Below are positions 1 through 7,000 of a stretch of DNA of 21,768 nucleotides, one piece after another. Positions within the stretch are counted from its first letter, which is position 1. Every line of letters starts with the position of its first letter. The stretch is from a virus. A model generated the notes under the pieces. It did no database searches. It was not told where the DNA came from and worked only from the letters and a program-made list of their open reading frames with translations. The stretch lies in the IMG/VR virus record IMGVR_UViG_3300010354_008144, positions 1-21,768 of that record; one strand, written 5' to 3'. The position numbers and the translations under genes were made by a program.

Positions 1-47
1 GTGTTCAGCGGGACTTCAAGCGCTGCGCAAATTGCTTGATAGTTCAT
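1..47 (-). CDS. Neck/tail protein, N-terminal fragment (partial)
   Basis: This is the first 15 codons of a gene that runs off the left edge of the window. It begins MNYQAICAALEVPLN. Its ATG overlaps the TGA of the preceding gp10-like gene in an ATGA arrangement, so translation is probably coupled. In siphophage head-completion operons, the gene after an HK97 gp10-like protein is usually a tail terminator or tail-completion protein, so that is the most likely role. This is inferred from position only, because the visible part is too short to recognise a family. Confidence 0.6.
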   Translation of the reverse strand, partial: MNYQAICAALEVPLN

Positions 48-691
48 CGCTTACCTGCTGGCAGTCTCACAACTTTAGCAAACTCTCTGCTGATGACCCT
101 ACCTGCGTTCGCACTCATTTCGCCACCACTCACATAATTCGTGTACCAGTCAAGCTCGGCCGTTGAATAATTCTTCTCTTTCGGCCCTTCCGTCACGGCG
201 CCACGGAAATTAGGCGACTGATCACGCAAGCCGTAAGAAATGCCGAACTCAATACCACCTTCGATCGGACCCTCAACTCTCTTGAATCTACCCGGCTTGA
301 GGTCCATGGCAATATCTGCATACGGTGTCATATTGAAGATGCGAAACAGGCTGACAGTATCAAGTGTTTTACTCTTGATGTCAACCAGCGGCACGTCTTG
401 AATCTTGTAGGGATAGCCAGAGCTAGTTGGATTATTCCTGCCTCCGGTTACCGCTTCGGCTTTCCAGCTGTCGCGAAACGCGCCGCTTGTTGCAGGCCCT
501 TTCTCGGCCAGGTCATTCATAATCGTTAGCGCAGCAATTCTTGTGCTTCTGTTGATTCGCTCTTTTATGCTATCAGTGATTCTATCAAGGTTTCTCCACC
601 CGCCCTTGCCCCTCCCCCTGCGTGACAGGTCATTGGCGCTTGGTAGCTTCTGCCTCTTTGCCGATGCGCTCCGCCTGCTTGGCCTCCTCAT
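44..691 (-). CDS. HK97 gp10-like tail-completion / minor virion protein
   Basis: The product has 215 residues. A very basic N-terminus is followed by a helix of the type IAALTIMNDLAEKGPATSG and then FRDSWKAEAV. This helix-plus-'P..SG..R.SW' pattern is typical of the HK97 gp10 family, which joins the head to the tail tube or completes the tail end. The rest is a mixed alpha/beta body with 'Y' and 'G' rich turns and another short basic tail. The start at 691 is an ATG preceded by GAGG in a good Shine-Dalgarno position. The stop overlaps the next ATG. The family call comes from the motif and the neighbourhood (next gene probably a tail terminator). A different neck protein is possible. Confidence 0.6.
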   Translation of the reverse strand: MRRPSRRSASAKRQKLPSANDLSRRGRGKGGWRNLDRITDSIKERINRSTRIAALTIMNDLAEKGPATSGAFRDSWKAEAVTGGRNNPTSSGYPYKIQDVPLVDIKSKTLDTVSLFRIFNMTPYADIAMDLKPGRFKRVEGPIEGGIEFGISYGLRDQSPNFRGAVTEGPKEKNYSTAELDWYTNYVSGGEMSANAGRVISREFAKVVRLPAGKR

Positions 692-826
692 CTCATCCTC
701 ACGGCAGGAAAATACTGGACAGGTGCAAGCCTGTTTGATACAGGTCTTGACAAGTTGGGTGTGGCTGCATTTTAGCCGGCAAGACTCGGAGCAATGTGCA
801 TTGCTGTTGGTCCAGGTTTCCTCAGA

Positions 827-1300
827 TCAACTTTCGCACCAGCTGGCACAATCCACTGCAAAGCTTGGACCTTCGTCTTCTGGATCTGGAAACCCGAGCC
901 CACAGCTGCGTCCCAGCCAATGTCGGCACTGCAGGCACGATCGACTGATGCGCCTCGGAAGCTCTGGCGCCAGGTTCGCATGGAGCCTTCCCGTCAGCAC
1001 GCCAAGCACGGTTGGGTGGCTCCAGCCCAGCTCCCTGGCGATCTCATTGGCGCTGCCTTGGGCCTTCAGGATCCTCCGCACTTCAGCTTCGGTGACCCGT
1101 CGCCGGGAGACAGCCTGGCCTGGACGGAGCCCACCACGATGGCCTGGCGGCTCACCGTCATGAAGGGTCCACCTGTGACCACAGTCACTGCATTCAAGCC
1201 GTCGTCGCTTTACGCCATTACTACAGAGACGAGTGCTTAATACAAATGCGCGAGCCCTGCACTGCAGTTTTGGACAGGCAAAAGTCTTTACGGAAGGCAA
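827..1300 (-). CDS. Zinc-ribbon and helix-turn-helix DNA-binding protein
   Basis: The product has 157 residues with three visible parts. Residues 9-40 carry cysteines C9, C14, C37 and C40, which would form a zinc ribbon, followed by GHRWTLHDGEPP. Residues 69-106 look like a helix-turn-helix (VTEAEVRRILKAQGSANEIA, then ARELGWSHPTVLGVL). Residues 121-155 hold a second cysteine group (C122, C125, C133, C151, C155) around GLGFPDP. The start is a TTG at 1300; no ATG or GTG lies between it and the upstream in-frame stop, and no Shine-Dalgarno is obvious. The first cysteine pair is spaced C-x4-C rather than C-x2-C. It is probably a transcriptional regulator or the DNA-binding part of a small mobile unit; the target is unknown. 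It sits alone between an adhesin and a tail-completion gene. Confidence 0.7.
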   Translation of the reverse strand: MPSVKTFACPKLQCRARAFVLSTRLCSNGVKRRRLECSDCGHRWTLHDGEPPGHRGGLRPGQAVSRRRVTEAEVRRILKAQGSANEIARELGWSHPTVLGVLTGRLHANLAPELPRRISRSCLQCRHWLGRSCGLGFPDPEDEGPSFAVDCASWCES

Positions 1301-1502
1301 GTGTCGGCAGTTTTGATGGCTATCCTACCGCAATCCATGCTCAAGTCGCTTGCTGACAACGCCTCGGGGATGGGAGGGGGCGCGGCTTTGTACATTTGGA
1401 CCGCCGCAATGGCGGGCATTTTGTGCCAGGAGGCGGGGTGTATCCGAGTGTGGAGTGGCTGTATTGAGGCCTCGGAGGTAGATATTGCGACTAGTGGAGG
1501 GG

Positions 1503-2174
1503 TCAGAGAGCTATGCGGCGGAAGGCGCGGACTCTGAATACATCATATGTCTTAGTAAAACCGTAGTTTCCCTGATCACCGTTAAAAAACCGAATATATC
1601 TCGAAAGGATATTAGTCATTTGTGTGGATGACCAGTGCTCTGCAGCAACAAATGACTGACTGCCTACTGACGGAGTGGACCTCCAAGCCGCCAGGGAACT
1701 TTGAGCTGGGTTGGAAGACGTGTAGTTTGTGTTACGCTGTGGAACGGAGTACGGGTTTGAAGTGGCAACGCTAGAAGAGTTGCTATCAGCAGATGGCTTT
1801 AGGTTAAAATAGGCAATCTCTAGCTCATAGCGGGCTGGTAGATACCAGTCAGTAAATCCATCGATATTAAGATTAACGCAAAACTGAGCCGCGGGATGAC
1901 TTGCTATGCCTGCATTCACCATAAGAGTAGTATTGATAACACCGTCAAACTCGCTAAAGGTACCGGCGGTAGTGGTGTCTGTAGTTTTCCACGCACGGCC
2001 AGTGGTCAGCGTATAACCCGTCCCGGTGGCCCCTGTCGCTCTAGGCGCCACGATCAATGCATGAGTCGGGTTGCCGTCAGCCGTATGGCTGATGTACCCA
2101 GCAAAGTATCCGCCACCAAAGGGCGCACCAATGACGGTTGGGATGTATTGCTTTGCGGAAACAAGCCAACTCAC
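1503..2174 (-). CDS. C-type-lectin/DUF1566-like virion adhesin
   Basis: The product has 223 residues. The C-terminal half shows the hallmarks of DUF1566/Lcl-type C-lectin folds: WYLPARYELEI (residues 110-120), HWSSTQ (180-185) and a terminal RVRAFRRI (214-221). The N-terminus (SWLVSAKQYIPTVIGAPFGG) looks like a virion-attachment segment. Proteins of this fold bind sugars or proteins and commonly serve as phage receptor-binding tips. This fits its place after the fibre and two tandem tip-like paralogues. The start is a GTG at 2174 with a near-perfect GGAGGTGAT seven to eight bases ahead. The last 110 coding bases before the GC-rich end are A/T-rich, which is discussed as a possible diversity-generating variable region. 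Function as an adhesin is inferred. Confidence 0.62.
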   Translation of the reverse strand: MSWLVSAKQYIPTVIGAPFGGGYFAGYISHTADGNPTHALIVAPRATGATGTGYTLTTGRAWKTTDTTTAGTFSEFDGVINTTLMVNAGIASHPAAQFCVNLNIDGFTDWYLPARYELEIAYFNLKPSADSNSSSVATSNPYSVPQRNTNYTSSNPAQSSLAAWRSTPSVGSQSFVAAEHWSSTQMTNILSRYIRFFNGDQGNYGFTKTYDVFRVRAFRRIAL

Positions 2175-2177
2175 AGC

Positions 2178-2186
2178 ATCACCTCC
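2178..2186 (-). promoter_or_regulatory. Strong Shine-Dalgarno setting a GTG start
   Basis: The minus strand reads GGAGGTGATGCT and then GTG. The anti-Shine-Dalgarno match is one of the best in the window and fixes the GTG at 2174 as the start of the lectin-like gene. The ATG inside this string opens only a two-codon frame ending in TGA and is not the start. Confidence 0.75.
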
Positions 2187-2220
2187 GGCACTTTCGTAGT
2201 GGCATTAGTTTGTGAATTGG

Positions 2221-3027
2221 TCATGGGATAGCGGTGGCGAAGGCGTTGATGAGATTGGTGACACGGGCGTCAAGTAGGGCGAGGTTTATAGATTCGCCGA
2301 CGGAGTAGAAGGCGAGGCGAGAATCTGAATAACTAGTTCCCGCCCCTTGCCGAAATACATGTGTATCCAAGTTATCTGGTGCAGCAGATGCTTGAGAGAT
2401 GCCTGTAGTTGTTACTGCTAGGAGCCGTTTACTTATCGTGCTACTTGATGATCTGTTAAGGCCGATAAACCCAGAGGGGGCAGCTTCGGTTGTAGAATTC
2501 GATGCTCCAGCATTTATTCGGAGAAATGTTGTTGTAGAGTCTCTTGCTATCCAACTTGCCCCAACACCGAAGCCAGAGCCACTAAATGCACCGATTAGCA
2601 CACCTGAAATCGGCGTCGAAGCGTAAACGGCAAGATGCTTGCTGTTCTGCGGATCCGCATTATTGTTTCGGTTGCTATTCAAATATTTCGTGCTTCCATC
2701 CCCCACTAACCCCGTCTTCCTGTTGTAGTCAGCAGGCAGAAAGTTAAAGGGCGTCGGCGCCACTCCCACCAGTGGCTGCAGCGCGCCATTCAGCGTCCTT
2801 GCCCCGGCCAGGATGCAGCTTGCCTTGATCGCGCTCCAGATGCCGTCAGCTTTGCACCCCAAGACAAAGTTATCAATCGCAATCTTTGTTCTTTCTTCTA
2901 GGCCGCCGGGTGAACCAGCGGCGGTATCAGCAGCTTCGACGGCAGTGATATAAGCCGCTGCGTCCGGGTCCATTGGCTGCCAGGTACGGCGCAGTACCAG
3001 TCTTGTTGGTTCAGTCAGCGGGCTCAT
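2221..3027 (-). CDS. Virion adhesion protein, tandem paralogue B
   Basis: The product has 268 residues and is clearly paralogous to the gene just upstream. Shared blocks are GCKADGIWSAIKASCILAGA (57-76) with ARTLNGAL, then DYNRKTGL (100-107) and LNSNR (116-120), and the C-terminal SRLAFYS...LALLDARVTNLINAF with AIP at the end. The middle (about 136-232) is rich in Gly, Ser and Thr and differs strongly from the paralogue. I associate this architecture with repeated cyanobacterial phage and prophage structural proteins of unknown biochemical role. Position behind a long fibre suggests a fibre tip or accessory adhesin. The ATG overlaps the upstream TGA (ATGA), so translation is coupled. No signal peptide or membrane segment is seen. 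Confidence 0.65.
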   Translation of the reverse strand: MSPLTEPTRLVLRRTWQPMDPDAAAYITAVEAADTAAGSPGGLEERTKIAIDNFVLGCKADGIWSAIKASCILAGARTLNGALQPLVGVAPTPFNFLPADYNRKTGLVGDGSTKYLNSNRNNNADPQNSKHLAVYASTPISGVLIGAFSGSGFGVGASWIARDSTTTFLRINAGASNSTTEAAPSGFIGLNRSSSSTISKRLLAVTTTGISQASAAPDNLDTHVFRQGAGTSYSDSRLAFYSVGESINLALLDARVTNLINAFATAIP

Positions 3028-3776
3028 GGGATGGCGGCTCCGAAGGCGTTGATCAGTGCGGTGACGCGGGTGTCGAGGAGGGCGAGATCAAGGAATGTGC
3101 CGATTGAGTAAAAGGCAAGGCGACCAGTTGATCCCGTGGCCAATCTAAAGTTTCCACTCCCAGTACCACTGCTTGCTAGATTGACCTGAATTGTTGAGCC
3201 AGCAGTTCTATGATTAAAATTGCTTGCGCTATTTCGACTTACACCTAAGAAGTTAAGCCTGCTGCTGTAGCTGCCGGTCAAGGTGTCCGATCCATTTCTG
3301 CAGTAAACATACAAGCTGTCTGGATTATACACAAGGATTTCTGTAGATGTGGTGCCAGTTGTCTGTGTAAATGGTTTAAATGAAACGTTGGTTGGTGCCT
3401 TGTTTGGCATGTAAATGGCAGCATGTATATTATTAAGAGGATCATCCGTAGATGCTCTATTGCTGTTCAAAAAGCCCGTACTAGAGTTTAATCCAGTTTT
3501 TCTGTTGTAATCCCCACTAACAAAATTGTTATTGGTCGGCGCTGCCCCCACCAGCGGAACCAGCGCCCCCGAGAGCGTGCGAGCACCGGCCAAGATGCAA
3601 CTGGCTTTGATGGCGTTCCAGATCCCATCAGCCTTGCAGCCAACTACAAAGTCGTTGATGGCCTTGCCGACAGCAAACTCCAATGGCTGGGCATCGGCGT
3701 TCTCTACGGCAGCGATATAGGCGCCAGCATCTGGATCGGTGACGCCATTAAAGTCGCTTCTGATAATCAGACTCAT
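3024..3776 (-). CDS. Virion adhesion protein, tandem paralogue A
   Basis: The product has 250 residues and is the tandem partner of the next gene. It starts with a short segment on the pattern 'DPDAGAYIAAVENADAQ', followed by the shared block GCKADGIWNAIKASCILAGA, DYNRKTGL and FLNSNR. A divergent beta-rich, Ser/Thr/Asn-rich centre follows. The end is GRLAFYSIG...LALLDTRVTALINAF with AIP. Conserved ends around a variable centre suggest a fixed oligomerisation and attachment frame that presents different surfaces. The gene begins with an ATGA overlap on the upstream small gene and ends with another on paralogue B. A structural role is inferred from context; I cannot name a catalytic motif. Confidence 0.65.
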   Translation of the reverse strand: MSLIIRSDFNGVTDPDAGAYIAAVENADAQPLEFAVGKAINDFVVGCKADGIWNAIKASCILAGARTLSGALVPLVGAAPTNNNFVSGDYNRKTGLNSSTGFLNSNRASTDDPLNNIHAAIYMPNKAPTNVSFKPFTQTTGTTSTEILVYNPDSLYVYCRNGSDTLTGSYSSRLNFLGVSRNSASNFNHRTAGSTIQVNLASSGTGSGNFRLATGSTGRLAFYSIGTFLDLALLDTRVTALINAFGAAIP

Positions 3777-4030
3777 ACGCCGCCCTCGGGTGCAGGTTCT
3801 TCGGCTGGTGCCACATAAGGCGTGCCATCCGCATTGAACTGCGGTGGGATCGGACCTTCGTAATAGGGACCGACTTTCATGTCTTGACAGGCTTTTACAG
3901 CGGCGGCCATGGCATAGCGCTGCACCACGTCCTCGGGGGTGACAGGTGCTTCGAGCGTGCTTTCGGCATAGCCGATTGCGATGATTCCGGCGTTCAGATC
4001 GTCGGGAATGGTGATGGTGTAGGCGGGCAT
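3773..4030 (-). CDS. Small fibre-associated protein, possible fibre chaperone
   Basis: The product has 85 residues, starting MPAYTITIPDDLNAGIIAIG. The frame stays open further upstream to about 4216, but that extension would overlap the 3' end of the big fibre gene with low-complexity sequence. The ATG at 4030, with GGAG nine bases ahead, is therefore preferred. The middle is helical (EDVVQRYAMAAAVKACQDM) and the C-terminus is Pro/Glu/Ala rich. Small proteins placed directly after a fibre gene are often fibre-assembly chaperones or baseplate-side adaptors; that is positional inference only. It is coupled to the next gene through an ATGA overlap. Confidence 0.6.
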   Translation of the reverse strand: MPAYTITIPDDLNAGIIAIGYAESTLEAPVTPEDVVQRYAMAAAVKACQDMKVGPYYEGPIPPQFNADGTPYVAPAEEPAPEGGV

Positions 4031-4034
4031 GGGA

Positions 4035-7000
4035 TCAGACTCCAATAACGGACCAGGAAGTGCCGTTGTACCAGACGAGTGCAGCGGCAGATCCGCCACC
4101 GACAACAGTGCTGCCGATGGCGGGTGAAGTGGCGTCGGTGACGCGAGTGAGCATCCCGACGACAGGTGCGGCGGGAAGAGCGGCAACAGTGCTGGATGCT
4201 GCCACTTCAGCGACACTGTTGACTTTGACGGTGCCGGTGCCAGCAGCCGTCAGGTTGAGGGGGATATTGTCGGCGCCAGTTCCAGCGGTTTCAGCGGCAA
4301 GCGTGACGGCAGTGCTGGTACTGCTGAGAGCTGCACGGACGTAGTTGCTTGAATCGGTGAAGGTGCCGTAGCAGCGGAAGGTTTGGGCGTTTGTGCCGTT
4401 GCGTTGGGCGAGGGTGTTGGCGGCGTCGCGGTTTAAACGCACGTCTGCAGTGTTGCCGAGAAAAAACTCGCCGGTATCTAAAACTCCAAAAAAAGCGGTG
4501 TTACCAGCGACGTTGCCAAAACCAAATCCAGTGTTATCTGGATTTGCAAAAAATGTCCTGTTTCCACCTGCGATAGCAACTGAATGAATAAATAGTTTTG
4601 CGCTACTAGCAACAGCAAGCCGACCCGTCCCATTCACCTGCAGATCCAGCAGGTTGCCTGTAAATCCACTCGGCGCATTCACGCCAAGCCCGGTCCCAGC
4701 CGTGCTCCAGGCCGTGCTCGTGGTGCCGCTGGGTTCAATCAGAACTGTTGGCTTGGTGGTCGTTGCCGTACCGCCAGTCGTGATCCAAGTGCCGGTGACA
4801 GCAACAGGAACCCCAGCGATGCCTGTTGCGCTCAGTGCGGCATTGGCGCTGTTGATCAGCCTTCCGCCAATCGTGATATTCCCGCTGCTATCAACCGTGC
4901 TATTCACCGCACCGGCATATGCACCAGCATTGTTCCACACCAGATTGCCGCTGCTACCAGCCACCAGACCCACCGTTCCAGTGGCGTCCGGCAGGCTGAT
5001 CGTGCGATTCGCAGTAGGCGTGATTGTCTGAAGGGTGGTAACAAAGCTGCCGCCATCGTCCAGACTGATGTCGCCTCTGTTCGTCAGAACATTGGTGGTC
5101 TTGTTGTAGGTGAGATCGGCGTCACCGCCAAAGGCACCGCCGTCGTTGAATTGGATCTGGGTGTCAGAGCCACCGGGAGCACCACCAGGAGGTGTAGCCC
5201 AGGTGCCATCAGCTCGCAGGAAGTTCGCCGTACCACCTGTGCTGCTGCCAGGCACCAAGCCGGCATTTGTACTGTTCGTTGCAAACAGCGGCAGAGTGAC
5301 ATCGGCGCCGGTTGAGCTGGTCAGCAGCCTGGTGCTTGCGGTGTAGCCCAGGTCTGTGATGTCAGGTGGCAGGCCGGTCAGTGCAGAACCGTCAACCGCC
5401 GGCAACTTGCCAGTGCCATCCAGCTGGACGACGTTCCCGGCTGCCGTGCCGACGTTCTGCGCAGCAGCAGTGCCGAGCGTTGGGCGCCCAGTCAGGTCGT
5501 TGTAGGCCCCGGATGTGGCCACCGTCGCCAGGGAGCCCGGCTGCACAGCGGTATCGGCCTTGGCGCCCTGGGCAGCGGTCGCGGCGCCGACATCGGATGG
5601 ACCCAGGACCACGACGCCGGTCTGGCCGTTGACCGAGCTGACCGCATCAGCCGGGGTGACCAGCTCCACCCAGTTGCCGAGGATCGACGCATCGTCCCCG
5701 GAGAGCACCCAGGCCCTGGAGCGATCGGTTCGGATGCACCAGTCCCCGCGTTGCCCGACGAGGGCCAGCATCGCGGCCTGGTTCGCCACTGCACCCAGGT
5801 AGTCGGTGACCGCAATCGCCGGGATCTGCGAGGTCGGAACCTTGCCGGCGACCAGATCAGCCTTGCCTGCAAGCTCCGTCGCCAGGGTGGCCGGCTGCAC
5901 TGCCGTGTCCGCCTTGGCACCTTGAGCAGCCGTGGCATAGGCCGTGCTGTTGGTGAAGGCCGCCGTGCCGAGCGTGTCGAGCTTCGTCTTGTCTGCAGGG
6001 GCCAGAGCGCCCTGGGCAGCGGTTGTGGCCGCCGGCAGCAACGCCCTCGGGATCAAGGTGCTGCCGTCCAGCTGGACCAGGCCGTTGGGGGCGTTCAGGC
6101 TCAGCTCGATGTTTCTGGCGTAGGTCCAGGTGCCGTTGCCATCGGCCTGGGCGCTACCGGTGACCGAGATCGGTTGACCAGCGGTGGAGGTCACGCCGGT
6201 CACATAGCGGGAACCAGTGAATTCCTTGACAGCGAACTGCGTCGGAACTGTGTTCGCGTCTGGAGCGCCGGTACTGGCAATCAACGAAGTGTTGTTGCTG
6301 ACTTCTTGCAGCTGGACACCAACCGTTGAGAAACCGCCATTACGCGAGAAGGGTCCGATGAAGTTCAGACCACTGAGGTTGAACTGATCGGTGTTGATTG
6401 TAACGGAACCGGTGGTGCCATCAACGGAGAACTGATCACCAACGGCAAAGTTGCCGAGTTCGTCAGTGTTAGAGGAGTAAACCCGTCCGTTGTTGGTTTC
6501 GACAATCTTGTTACCGGGGACGGGAACACCACCGTTGAAAGGAAGTGCGTCGTAGTTCGTACCAGAGCCGACGTACTCGAAGGTGTGGCTAGGTGCCGAA
6601 ATCTGGCTGCGGTTACGGAAGTCAAGAACCTGCCCGGTGGCCAAGGTGTTCAGCAGGCCGCCATTGAGCTGGTTGTAGAAGAAGACGCGATAGCCAGCTT
6701 TGGTTGGATCGTTGTTGGGAACTTCGACGCCGCTTACATTGATCGGCACCGAGCTGGTGACCACATAGGCACTGGTCGGACAGATGAAGGCCAGACCGGT
6801 GACAGTGACCGAACCACTTGCAGCAGGAACCGGAGACGTTGTGGTGAGTGTGACAACGCCCGTAGTTTTGTTGTAGACAGCGTTGACGACACCGAGGTTG
6901 TTGCCGGAGACAACAGCAGTGCCGCCACCGACGTATTCGTGCTCGGGGCCTGAGGGTGAGGTCGCTTCGACGTAGGCGAGAGTGTTGGTTCCGGTGCGGG

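Noticed and set aside
719-739. Small ACAGG/CCTGT hairpin downstream of the HTH gene
   Set aside because: Only five base pairs and no proper U run; too weak to call a terminator.
543-1240. Long open plus-strand frames (543-1163 and 794-1240)
   Set aside because: They run opposite the gp10-like and zinc-ribbon/HTH genes, are rich in Ser, Pro and Arg from antisense codons, and have no ribosome site or recognisable motif.
1326-1502. Possible template repeat for a diversity-generating retroelement next to the lectin-like gene
   Set aside because: The gap was read against 1512-1649 and shows no near-identical sequence; it is GC-rich and unrelated.
4031-4216. N-terminal extension of the 85-residue small gene
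   Set aside because: It would overlap the last 180 bases of the fibre gene with Pro/Leu/Ser-rich shadow sequence; the ATG at 4030 has a Shine-Dalgarno and gives a natural N-terminus.
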